Below the pieces are notes generated by a model. It was not told the DNA's origin, made no database searches, and saw only the letters and a list, made by a program, of their open reading frames with translations. From CAWIMX01 sp963792785 (lineage in GTDB: Bacteria > Acidobacteriota > Vicinamibacteria > Vicinamibacterales > CAVVIG01): 64,000 nucleotides of DNA. The DNA lies in the NCBI GenBank assembly GCA_963792785.1, contig CAWBXO010000004.1, forward strand, positions 1,116,001 through 1,180,000, given 5' to 3'. Below, piece after piece: positions 26,980-35,208 of this stretch (position 1 is its first letter; each line of letters begins with the position of its first letter). Both the position numbers and the translations under genes were made by a program.

Positions 26980-27729
26980 GTGCCGAAGCTCTCGGTCACG
27001 GTGATCACGAGGAACGAGGCCGAGCACGTCGGCGCCGCGCTGCAGTCGGTGGCGTGGGCCGACGAGCTCGTCGTGATCGACTCGCGCAGCACGGACGACA
27101 CCGTGGCGATCGCGCGCCAGTACACGGATCGCGTCGAGGTCCGCGACTGGCCCGGCTACGTCGAGCAGAAGAACTACGCCGCGTCGATCGCCTCGCACGA
27201 CTGGATCCTCTCGCTCGACGCCGACGAGCGCGTCACGCCCGAGCTGGCCGACGCCATCCGCGCGGCGCTGGCCGGCGATCCGCCCCACGCCGCCTACCGG
27301 CTGACGCGCGTCACGTGGCACCTGGGCCGCTGGGTGCGCACGACCGACTGGTACCCCGACTTCCAGACGCGCCTCTACGACCGCCGCGCCGCCCGCTGGA
27401 CCGGCCGCTACGTGCACGAATCCGTGTCGGCCGACGGGTCGGTCGGGCGCCTGCGCGGCGAGCTCCAGCACTACGCCTACCACGGCATCGCCGACCACCT
27501 CGAGACGATCGACCGCTACTCCACGTACGCCGCGAAGGAGATGTTCGAGCGCGGCCGCCGGGCCGGCCTCGTCGACCTGGCCGTGCATCCGCCGCTCGCG
27601 TTCCTGCGCAACTACCTCGCGAAGGGCGGCATCCGCGACGGCGCCGCCGGCTTCGTCATCTCGCGCATGAACGCGTACTACGTCTTTCTCAAATTCGCGA
27701 AGCTCTGGGAGCTGCAGCGCCGAGGCTGA
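26980..27729 (+). CDS. Family 2 glycosyltransferase (WaaE/LPS-core type)
   Basis: A 249-residue GT-A enzyme that adds a sugar to a glycolipid or polysaccharide at the inner face of the membrane. SVTVITRNEAEHV is the nucleotide-binding start, WADELVVIDSRSTDDT follows, and the metal motif is LSLDADER. The C-terminal half (TDWYPDFQTRLYDRRAARW, VHESV) resembles the WaaE/KdtX beta-1,4-glucosyltransferase group. The GTG start fits the -10 box position. The next gene is coupled through TGATG, so the two transferases probably act in one pathway. Confidence 0.85.
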   Translation: MPKLSVTVITRNEAEHVGAALQSVAWADELVVIDSRSTDDTVAIARQYTDRVEVRDWPGYVEQKNYAASIASHDWILSLDADERVTPELADAIRAALAGDPPHAAYRLTRVTWHLGRWVRTTDWYPDFQTRLYDRRAARWTGRYVHESVSADGSVGRLRGELQHYAYHGIADHLETIDRYSTYAAKEMFERGRRAGLVDLAVHPPLAFLRNYLAKGGIRDGAAGFVISRMNAYYVFLKFAKLWELQRRG

Positions 27730-28859
27730 TGTTCTCGCTCCACATCGACACGGCGCGCACCTGGCGCGGCGGCCAAAACCAGGTGCTCCTCACGGTCAAC
27801 GGCCTGCGCGGGATCGGCCAGCGCGCGGCGCTCGTCGCGCACCCGAACGGCGAGCTGCGGCGGCGCGCCGCCGAGGGCCTCGAGCTCGTGCCCCTCGCGC
27901 CGCGGACGGAGGTCGACCTCACGGCGGCGTTCCGCCTCGCGCGGGTCATCCGGCGCCTCCGGCCCGATGTCGTGCACGCGCACGACCCGCACGGCGTGGC
28001 GATGGCCGGCCTCGCGCTGCCGATGGCCGGCGGCGCGATCGCGCCGCCGCTCGTGGCGTCGCGCCGCGTCGATTTCCACCTGAAGGGCAACTCCTTCTCA
28101 CGCTGGAAGTACCGCCAGGTCGACTGCTTCATCGCCGCTTCGGAAGCCATCCGCCAGATGCTCGTGGCCGACGGCGTCCCCGCGTCCCGTACGGTGACGG
28201 TGCACGAGGGCATCGACATCGACCACGTGCTCGCCGCGCCGGCAGTCAACGTGCACGAGGCGTTCTGGCTGCCCCACCAGGCGCCGGTCGTCGGGAACAT
28301 CGCCGCGCTCGCGCCGCACAAGGGCCAGCGGCACCTGATCGATGCCGCGCACCTGGTCGTGCAGGCCGTGCCCGACGCGCGGTTCGTGATCCTCGGCGAG
28401 GGCGAGCTCCGCGAGTCGCTCGAGCGCCAGGTCCGGGACTATCACCTGGAGAAGCACGTGCTGCTCCCCGGCTTCCGCACCGACGTGCTCGGGTGCCTGA
28501 AGGGCTTCGATGTGTTCGCGCTGAGTTCGGTGACCGAGGGGCTGGGCACGTCGCTGCTCGACGCGATGGCCTGCTCGCGCGCCGTCGTGGCCTCGCACAC
28601 GGGCGGCATCCCGGAAGTGGTCGCCGACGGCGAAACCGGAATCCTCGTGGCGCCGCGCGACCATCACGCCCTCGCCGACGCGATCATCAGGCTGTTGGGG
28701 AACGCCGAGGCGCGCGCCGCGATGGGCGCTGCGGGCCTGGCGCGCGTCCGCGGACGGTTCAGCCTCGAGCGGATGATCGCCGGGACGGCCGACGTCTACG
28801 CGCGCGTGGCCGGCAGACGCCACGCAGCGGACACTGCGCGTCCCCCTGCGGGCGACTGA
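27729..28859 (+). CDS. Family 4 glycosyltransferase
   Basis: A GT-B retaining transferase of 376 residues. TWRGGQNQVLLTVNGL is the N-terminal glycine loop, DVVHAHDPHGVAMAG follows, and the nucleotide-sugar motif is EGLGTSLLDAMACSRAVVAS with GGIPEVV. It is coupled to the GT2 gene and probably shares its glycan pathway. The last 16 residues (AGRRHAADTARPPAGD) look unconserved and overlap the opposite-strand DUF2400 gene by 101 bp. Confidence 0.85.
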   Translation: MFSLHIDTARTWRGGQNQVLLTVNGLRGIGQRAALVAHPNGELRRRAAEGLELVPLAPRTEVDLTAAFRLARVIRRLRPDVVHAHDPHGVAMAGLALPMAGGAIAPPLVASRRVDFHLKGNSFSRWKYRQVDCFIAASEAIRQMLVADGVPASRTVTVHEGIDIDHVLAAPAVNVHEAFWLPHQAPVVGNIAALAPHKGQRHLIDAAHLVVQAVPDARFVILGEGELRESLERQVRDYHLEKHVLLPGFRTDVLGCLKGFDVFALSSVTEGLGTSLLDAMACSRAVVASHTGGIPEVVADGETGILVAPRDHHALADAIIRLLGNAEARAAMGAAGLARVRGRFSLERMIAGTADVYARVAGRRHAADTARPPAGD

Positions 28860-29652
28860 ACCCGCACGCGTTCATCATGCCGAGGTGGCAGAGCGCGTAG
28901 TCGTAGCGGACCGGATCGTCGGGATCGAGTTCACGCAGCGCCCGCGTGATGTCCTCGGCCATGCGCCAGCCCGGGCTCGTGTAGCGCGTCAGCCCGAGGC
29001 AGCGGCCCACACGGATGATGTGCGTGTCGAGCGGCACGATCAGCCGCGCCGGGGACACGCCGCGCCACACGCCGAGGTCGAGCGCATCCTGGCGCACCAT
29101 CCACCGGAGGAACAGGTTGAGGCGCTTGCAGGCGCTTCCGGCCGAGGGGCGCGGGAAGAAGTACGTGACGCCGGGCCGCCGCGGCACGCGGCCGTACGCG
29201 GCCCGCAGATCGAGCGCCAGCGCGCGCGTCGAGAAGCGGTCGAGCCCGGGGCCGACGTCCGGCGCGGCCGCGTCGTCGCCCTCCAGAAAGAACCCTTCGA
29301 TCGAACCGGCGCGCTCGATCATCTGCCGGAGCAGCCACAGCAGCGCGATCAGGTCGGCCTCGCGCGTCCAGCGGTGCACGAGGCCGCGGAACCGGGGCGC
29401 CTCGGCCGCTGGATCGAACGCGCGGACGTAGGCGGCCGGCCGCGCGCCCATCAGCGCCGTCAGCCGCTCGATCGACTGCAGCACGCTCGAGACGCGGCCG
29501 AACGCCAGCGCCGCCGCGCAGAACCCCACGACCTCGCGGTCGTCGTCCCGCGTGTAGCGCCGGACGATCTGAATCGGGTCGGCCGCCGAGTCCGGCGCGT
29601 TGAAGCCGGCGTAGAGACGATCGAGGGGGAGACGCAGGGTGAGGGAGCTCAC
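28759..29652 (-). CDS. DUF2400 (TIGR02757) protein with a C-terminal Cys cluster
   Basis: A 297-residue protein of the TIGR02757 family, which is distantly related to endonuclease III-type helix-hairpin-helix proteins. Visible features are DREVVGFCAAALAFGRV, the region VTYFFPRPSAGSACKRLNLF, MRWMVR-like LRWMVRQDALDLGVW and LDTHIIRVGRCLGLT, and a C-terminal cluster C-x7-C-x9-C-x5-C ending CPLRGVC, possibly for a 4Fe-4S centre. The start is GTG 29652. It overlaps the 3' end of the GT4 gene on the other strand, and the Cys cluster lies partly in that overlap. Function is unknown. Confidence 0.8.
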   Translation of the reverse strand: MSSLTLRLPLDRLYAGFNAPDSAADPIQIVRRYTRDDDREVVGFCAAALAFGRVSSVLQSIERLTALMGARPAAYVRAFDPAAEAPRFRGLVHRWTREADLIALLWLLRQMIERAGSIEGFFLEGDDAAAPDVGPGLDRFSTRALALDLRAAYGRVPRRPGVTYFFPRPSAGSACKRLNLFLRWMVRQDALDLGVWRGVSPARLIVPLDTHIIRVGRCLGLTRYTSPGWRMAEDITRALRELDPDDPVRYDYALCHLGMMNACGFSRPQGDAQCPLRGVCRPRARRRRPSRRSSARG

Positions 29653-29771
29653 TTGAAAGTCAGGAAGTCAGGAAGTCAGGAAGTGTCGAACTGTGGAAAT
29701 CTGGAAGTGTGGAAGTATGTCGTCGAGAACCAACTTCCTCACTTCCAGCCTTCCTCACTTCCAGACTTTCA
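29653..29771. repeat. Convergent tandem-repeat hairpin between DUF2400 and pyrE2
   Basis: The left arm has GGAAGTCA three times in a row (about 29663-29686), then looser GGAAGTGT words. The right arm has CTTCCTCACTTCCAGC twice and ends GACTTTCAG, reaching into the pyrE2 stop codon. The arms are complementary (TGAAAGTC with GACTTTCA at the ends). The word differs from the CTCAGCTCC arrays elsewhere but the design is the same. Confidence 0.65.
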
Positions 29772-30389
29772 GAATTTGGTGATTCCCCGCCCGTCCCGGC
29801 AGAGCGGGCACGCGGCGGCCGCGTAGTTCTCGCCGGCCTGGATCTCCGCGAGCGCGATATTGGGAACGCCGAGGTCGGCGAGGCTGCCGTGGCGGTCGCA
29901 GATCTGGACCGTGGCGAGTACGGTGCCGCCGGCCTCGCGCACCAGCTCGGCGCAGCGCGCGAACGTCTTGCCGGTGTTGCGCACGTCGTCGGCCAGCAGG
30001 ACGCGCTGGCCGCCGAGCTCGCGGCGGTAGAACGGGCGCAGCGTCGGGTCGCCCGACGGGTCGCGGTTGAACGGCGCGAACAGGCACGGCGCGTGCGTGA
30101 GGCTGCGGCGGCTGTCGAGCAGTCCCGCGATCGTGTGCGCGAGGAGCGCGCCGCCGGTGGCGGGGCCGGCCACGACCTCGGTCTGCTGCACGATCGCCGG
30201 CGGCAGCAGATCGATCAGATCCTGGGCGAAGCGCCAGATCGTCGACGGGTGGCGGAACAGCTGGTGCGGGTTCAGATACACCGTGCCGTGATAGCCGTTC
30301 CCGAAATCGAAGTGCCCGTTCGACATGAGCACTTCTGCGCGCTGCAAGTCCTGCAGCGCCTTGTCGCGCAGCCCGGCGTGCTTATTCAC
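29769..30389 (-). CDS. Orotate phosphoribosyltransferase-like protein 2, with CPLC tail
   Basis: A 206-residue phosphoribosyltransferase. VVAGPATGGALLAH is the beta-strand/loop before the PRPP motif VLLADDVRNTGKTFARC. GNGYHGTVYLNP resembles the pyrophosphate-side loop. A 25-residue insertion (SRRSLTHAPCLFAPFNRDPS) distinguishes it from PyrE1, and it also ends in a CxxC tail (AAACPLCRDG). The start is GTG 30389, preceded by GAGGA supplied by the repeat array. It lies 39 bp after pyrC in the pyrRBC operon. It could be the true OMP synthase with PyrE1 doing another job, or the reverse. Confidence 0.75.
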   Translation of the reverse strand: MNKHAGLRDKALQDLQRAEVLMSNGHFDFGNGYHGTVYLNPHQLFRHPSTIWRFAQDLIDLLPPAIVQQTEVVAGPATGGALLAHTIAGLLDSRRSLTHAPCLFAPFNRDPSGDPTLRPFYRRELGGQRVLLADDVRNTGKTFARCAELVREAGGTVLATVQICDRHGSLADLGVPNIALAEIQAGENYAAAACPLCRDGRGITKF

Positions 30390-30428
30390 CAGTTCCTCAG
30401 CTCCTCAGCTCCCCAGTTCCCTAGTTTC
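30390..30428. repeat. Single-arm CTCAGCTCC repeat before pyrE2
   Basis: On the plus strand the unit TTCCTCAGCTCCTCAGCTCC is repeated. In the mRNA sense this reads GGGGAGCTGAGGAGCTGAGG and leads directly into the pyrE2 GTG. The array therefore presents several Shine-Dalgarno-like GGAG/AGGA motifs, the last one 5 nt before the start. Confidence 0.55.
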
Positions 30429-31729
30429 TCAAATCCCCAGCTGCACGGCTTGGTTCACATAGACCGTTTTCCCGCCCACGATCGTCGCCGCCACGCCGCC
30501 CCGCAGCGTCCAGCCATCGAACGGCGTGTTCTTCGACTTCGATCGCATGGACGCGGCCGAGACGACGACCGGGAGGTCCGGCGCCAGGATGGTGAGGTCG
30601 GCGGGCGCGCCCTCGGCGAGCGACCCGCCGGGCACGGAGAGAATTCGGGCCGGGTTCACCGACAGCAGCTCGACGAGCCGCGGCAGGCCGATGACGCCGG
30701 CGTGCACGAGGCGGTCGAAGCAGAGCGAGACTGCCGTTTCAAGCCCCGTGATGCCGAACGGCGCGCGATCGAACTCGACGTTCTTCTCGTCGAAATGGTG
30801 GGGCGCGTGGTCGGTGGCGATCACGTCGATGCTCCCGTCGGCGAGGCCCTTCAGCATGGCGTCGCGATCGGCGGCGGAGCGAAGCGGCGGGTTCATCTTG
30901 ACGTTGGTATCGTAGGGCACCGGATGGGCGAGCTGCGCGTCGGTGAGGACGAAATGGTGCGGCGTGACCTCGCACGTGACGCGCGCGCCCCGGTCCTTGC
31001 CCGTGCGCACGGCGTCGAGCGTCTGCCGCGCGCTCATGTGCGCCACGTGCACGGCCCCACGGGTCAGGCCGGCGAGGGCGATGTCGCGCTCGGCCATGAT
31101 CGACTCGGCCTCGCCCGGGATGCCGCGCAGGCCGAGCGTCGAGGCGTACACGCCCTCATGGGCGACGCCGTCGCCCTTGAGCGTCTGTTCCTCGCAGTGC
31201 TCGATCACAGGCAAGCCGAACATCGAGGCGTACTCGAGGGCGCGCCGCATCAGCAGCGCTGTCGCCACCGGGCGGCCGTCGTCGGTGACCGCGACGCAGC
31301 CCGCCTGCCGCAGCTCGGCCAGGTCGGCGAGCTCCGCGCCCGCCTGGCCGCGCGAGACCGCGCCGATCGGATAGACCCGCGCGAGCCCGGCCTCGGCCGC
31401 CTTGCGCAGGATGAACGCGGTCACGCCGGCGTTGTCGTTCACCGGCGCCGTGTTGGGCATGCACGCCACGGCGGTGAAGCCGCCGGCGACCGCGGCCGCC
31501 GTGCCGGTCGCGACCGTCTCCTTGTGCTCCTGCCCCGGCTCGCGCAGGTGCACGTGCATGTCGATCAGCCCGGGGCACACCACGAGGCCGGCGGGCACCT
31601 CGAGGATCCGCGCGCTGCCGGCCGGCAGGTCGCGTCCCACGCCCGCGATGCGGTCGCCGTCGATCAGCACGTCGAACACGCCGTCCCGGCCGTTGGCCGG
31701 GTCCACCACACGCCCGCCCTTGAGCAGGA

Positions 31730-31733
<4 letters not shown>
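30429..31733 (-). CDS. pyrC: Dihydroorotase
   Basis: Closes carbamoyl aspartate to dihydroorotate. The 434-residue amidohydrolase has the zinc motif DMHVHLREPGQEHKE (residues about 60-74), the CMPNTAPVNDN block, VHVAHMSARQTLDAV, TCEVTPHHF and IATDHAPHH. This is a class I type, as usual next to pyrB. The ATG at 31733 overlaps the pyrB stop (ATGA). Confidence 0.95.
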
Positions 31734-32682
<949 letters not shown>

Positions 32683-32686
<4 letters not shown>

Positions 32687-33231
32687 GGCTGCACCTGCCC
32701 TTCCTCCAGGATGCTCACCGCGTCCTGGCCGTCGATCTCGGTGAGCTGCACCTGCACGATCTGCGACGGCGACGTGGGCAGGTTCTTGCCGACGTAGTCG
32801 GCCTTGATCGGCAGCTCCCGGTGCCCGCGGTCCACGAGCACCACGAGCTGAATCGATCGCGGGCGGCCGAAGTCGATGAGCGCGTCCAGCGCCGCGCGAA
32901 TCGTCCGCCCGGTGTAGAGCACGTCGTCCACGAGGATGATGTGCTTGTCGTCGATCGAGAACGGGATCTCCGTGCGCCGCACGACCGGCTGCGGGCCTAC
33001 CGGGGTCCGCATCAGGTCGTCGCGATAGAGCGTGATGTCGAGCGCCCCGGTCGGCACGTCGTGCCCGCTGATCTTCTGGATCGCCTGCGCGAGCCGCCGC
33101 GCGATCGGCGCGCCCCGCCGCCGGATCCCGACCAGCGCGAGCTCGTCGAGGCCGCGGTTGCGCTCCAGGATCTCGTGCGCGATCCGCGCGAGCGTCCGCC
33201 CCATCCGGTCGGCGTCCATCACGACAGACAT
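32683..33231 (-). CDS. pyrR: PyrR bifunctional regulator / uracil phosphoribosyltransferase
   Basis: Binds pyr mRNA leaders when UMP is high and lowers expression; it also has weak uracil phosphoribosyltransferase activity. The 182-residue protein has the PRPP motif IILVDDVLYTGRTIRAALD and the PyrR/UPRT region ALVGIRRRGAPIARRLA and GALDITLYRDDL. The start is taken at ATG 33231 (MSVVMDADRMG), where family similarity begins. Longer reading would translate the repeat-filled leader. It is first in the operon pyrR-pyrB-pyrC-pyrE2. Confidence 0.93.
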
Positions 33232-33332
33232 GGGAGCCCGCGAAGAAGCTGAGGAACTGGGAAACTGAGGAACTGGGGAGCGGAGGAACTGAGGAACTGA
33301 AGAAGTCGCGCGAGCGGGCAAACGGACATCAT
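33219..33332 (-). other. Possible leader ORF in the pyrR 5' region (37 codons)
   Basis: ATG ATG at 33332 is preceded by GAGG six bases upstream and opens a 37-codon frame whose TGA (33221-33219) lies inside the first codons of pyrR. Much of the peptide is encoded by the repeat array (LLQFLSSSAPQFLSF). The putative ribosome site is on the 3' strand of the PyrR-binding hairpin, so binding could block translation of this frame. Conservation is unknown and it may be chance. Confidence 0.3.
33241..33303. repeat. GAGGAACTG tandem array in the pyrR leader
   Basis: About five loosely repeated units (for example GCTGAGGAACTGGGAAACTG) fill the leader between the PyrR hairpin and the pyrR start. The end AAGAAGCTGAGGA is exactly inverted in the array at 33396-33426. 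Confidence 0.6.
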
Positions 33333-33340
33333 GCGGCACC

Positions 33341-33371
33341 TCTTTGCGTTCTCGCGGGAACGCCTTAAAGA
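33341..33371 (-). promoter_or_regulatory. PyrR-binding hairpin in the pyr operon leader
   Basis: In the RNA sense this forms an outer stem UCUUU/AAAGA, a 5' purine bulge AAG, an upper stem GCGUUC/GAACGC and a six-base loop CCGCGA. Known PyrR sites have a purine-rich bulge, an upper stem and a terminal hexaloop CNGNGA; the loop matches exactly. The segment UCCCGCGAGA matches the core UCCNGNGAGG at nine of ten positions. It sits about 110 nt before the pyrR start, right after the promoter. No clear terminator follows, so the control mechanism is open. Confidence 0.75.
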
Positions 33372-33382
33372 CGGTCGGGTGC

Positions 33383-33388
33383 AGTATA
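33383..33388 (-). promoter_or_regulatory. Extended -10 promoter of pyrR-pyrB-pyrC-pyrE2
   Basis: TGC-TATACT on the minus strand is an extended -10 box. There is no good -35 hexamer. The predicted start near 33376 gives a leader of about 145 nt that begins with the PyrR-binding hairpin. Confidence 0.55.
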
Positions 33389-33395
33389 GCACCAC

Positions 33396-33426
33396 TTCCC
33401 CAGCTCCTCAGCTCCTCAGCTTCTTC
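33396..33426. repeat. CTCAGCTCC array upstream of the pyrR promoter
   Basis: CCCAGCTCCTCAGCTCCTCAG ends in TCCTCAGCTTCTT, the exact inverse of the end of the array in the pyrR leader. It overlaps the last codon of the phosphatase gene by 2 bp. Confidence 0.55.
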
Positions 33427-35185
33427 ACCTGTCATAACTGGGAATGTAGGTGATGGGCCGCTCGTCGGTGAACGACGGCTCGAAGAGATCGGCGCGCGCG
33501 TCGCCGTCCATGTCGCGCCCGATGGGCAGGCCCAGAAAGTAGAGCACCGTCGGCACCACGTCCACGACCGACGCGCGCGCCGGCAGGCGGCCCCGGCCGA
33601 CCATGCCGCCGTACGCCATCAGGAACCCGTCGGGCGCGCCCTCGTGCGTGCCGTTCACCTCGGGGTCGCCGATGACGCGCTCGAGCAGCCGGCGGCCGAA
33701 GCTGAGCGGCTCCATCCCGAACCCCGACATCACGATCAGCAGGTCGCTCGGGCCGAGCGACGCGATGGCGCGGCCGATCGCCTCGTCGATGAGCGCGTAG
33801 TGCCGCTCGAGCACCGTCCCGAAGCGCCGCCGCTCCTCGGCGGTGGTGGCGTCGCCGAATTCTCCGGGCGACGCAAAGCGCAGGAAATAGTGCCCGGCCG
33901 TGTCGAGGCTCTGGTACCGGACGATCGTCGCCTGCGCGGGCATGCGCGCGTCCAGCTCGCGGGCGAGCCGGTCGTACACGCGGTCGATGCGCGTCGGCTG
34001 CTCGAACCGCGGCTCGAGCGGCCCCTCGCCGTCGGCGAGCGCCAGCGGCGTGGGAGCGGCGAATTCCTGTTCCATGAGCCCGAGTGCGTCGACCAGGAAG
34101 TCGTTCGGGTAGAGGCGGGGCGGCCCGCCCAGGCCCGACGGCGCGTCGGCCAGCTCGTGGAACGTGTCGCTCACGACGTACCCGCGCACGACGGGCGCGG
34201 GCGAGGTGAGCGGCCAGTCGACGACACCGACCGAGATCCCGAGCGAACTCAGGATGCTCCACAGCGTGCGCGCGCGCAGCGCGGCCTGTGTCTGCGGCTC
34301 CTCGACCAGGAAGCCGAAGCGCACGAGCGCCTGTGCGTAGCAGTAGTTCGGCAGCAGAAGGAGCGCGTCGCCGCGGCCGCCCGCCAGCCGGTACACGCCC
34401 GCCGACTGCACGCCGTTCTTCTGCGGCAGCTTGCCAGTGGCGACCGCTGCCCAGACCGCCTCGGGCGAGGTCGGGTGGATCGTCGCGAGCCGCATGACGG
34501 CGCCGGCATCGAGCAGGCGCCCGAAATTCGGCAGCCGGCCTTCGGCGGTCACGCTCGTGATGAAGTCGAGCGATCCGGCGTCCATCGCGATGACATGGAC
34601 GCGTCCGGGCACCACCGTCTCGTCGACCGACGGCGGCGTCTCGATCGGGCGCGCCGCCAGCACCGGGACCACGCCCCGGCCGCGCAGCACGAGCGGCCCG
34701 CCCATCGATCCCGCCGCGATGCACACGAACAGCACGCCGGACACCCAGCGCCCACGCGGCAGGAGCTGCACCCGGATCACCGACAGCAGGACGAACAACG
34801 CGGCCGAGGCGCCGAGCACCACGGCGCTTCGGTTCATGATCGCGCCCGTCGCCGGCTCGAGCACCACCCCGAACGTGCGGAGGTTGATCCAGAAGAGCGC
34901 GGCGCCCACCGCCGCCGCGCCGGCGCCCAGCCACACCAGCACGCCCACGCTGAGCCACCCAGGGGAGAACACCTCGCGGGCCAGCAGCTGCCGCACCACG
35001 AGGGCCACGTAGAAGAGGACGGTCAGGTGCACGATGTAGAAGAGGCCGACCGTGGACGCGAGCGGCCAGATCCGCCACGGGTCGAGCGGCAGCGTCGAGT
35101 TGAGCGTGAGGATGAGCGCGAGCACGTACGCCGTGGCGAGCGCCGCCGCCACGAGCGAGTTGCTCAACATGCGTAGGTAGCGCAC
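33425..35185 (-). CDS. Membrane-anchored alkaline phosphatase/phosphodiesterase family protein
   Basis: A 586-residue protein with about four N-terminal membrane helices (residues about 8-30, 42-64, 75-97 and 118-140) and a large domain of the type I phosphodiesterase/sulfatase fold. VHVIAMDAGSLDFI carries the first metal Asp, ATIHPTSPEAVWAAVATGKL the likely nucleophile Ser/Thr, and MSGFGMEP and NGTHEGAPDGFLMAYG later metal ligands. The substrate may be a lipid or glycan phosphate ester (inference). The GTG at 35185 fits a leaderless start 8 nt after a -10 box shared with pyrK; ATG 35170 is the alternative. Confidence 0.75.
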   Translation of the reverse strand: MRYLRMLSNSLVAAALATAYVLALILTLNSTLPLDPWRIWPLASTVGLFYIVHLTVLFYVALVVRQLLAREVFSPGWLSVGVLVWLGAGAAAVGAALFWINLRTFGVVLEPATGAIMNRSAVVLGASAALFVLLSVIRVQLLPRGRWVSGVLFVCIAAGSMGGPLVLRGRGVVPVLAARPIETPPSVDETVVPGRVHVIAMDAGSLDFITSVTAEGRLPNFGRLLDAGAVMRLATIHPTSPEAVWAAVATGKLPQKNGVQSAGVYRLAGGRGDALLLLPNYCYAQALVRFGFLVEEPQTQAALRARTLWSILSSLGISVGVVDWPLTSPAPVVRGYVVSDTFHELADAPSGLGGPPRLYPNDFLVDALGLMEQEFAAPTPLALADGEGPLEPRFEQPTRIDRVYDRLARELDARMPAQATIVRYQSLDTAGHYFLRFASPGEFGDATTAEERRRFGTVLERHYALIDEAIGRAIASLGPSDLLIVMSGFGMEPLSFGRRLLERVIGDPEVNGTHEGAPDGFLMAYGGMVGRGRLPARASVVDVVPTVLYFLGLPIGRDMDGDARADLFEPSFTDERPITYIPSYDR

Positions 35186-35191
35186 GGGGTC

Positions 35192-35203
35192 GCAGTATAC
35201 TGC
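35192..35203. promoter_or_regulatory. Palindromic -10 element driving two divergent leaderless genes
   Basis: GCAGTATACTGC is a perfect 12-bp palindrome, so TATACT occurs on both strands (35196-35201 plus; 35199-35194 minus). The plus-strand box ends 7 nt before the pyrK ATG at 35209. The minus-strand box ends 8 nt before the phosphatase GTG at 35185. The complete region between the two start codons is 23 bp. Confidence 0.65.
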
Positions 35204-35208
35204 CCCGA

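Noticed and set aside
33232..33435. PyrR protein extended to 250 residues from a start at 33435
   Set aside because: The extra part is translated repeat array and hairpin and passes through the promoter.
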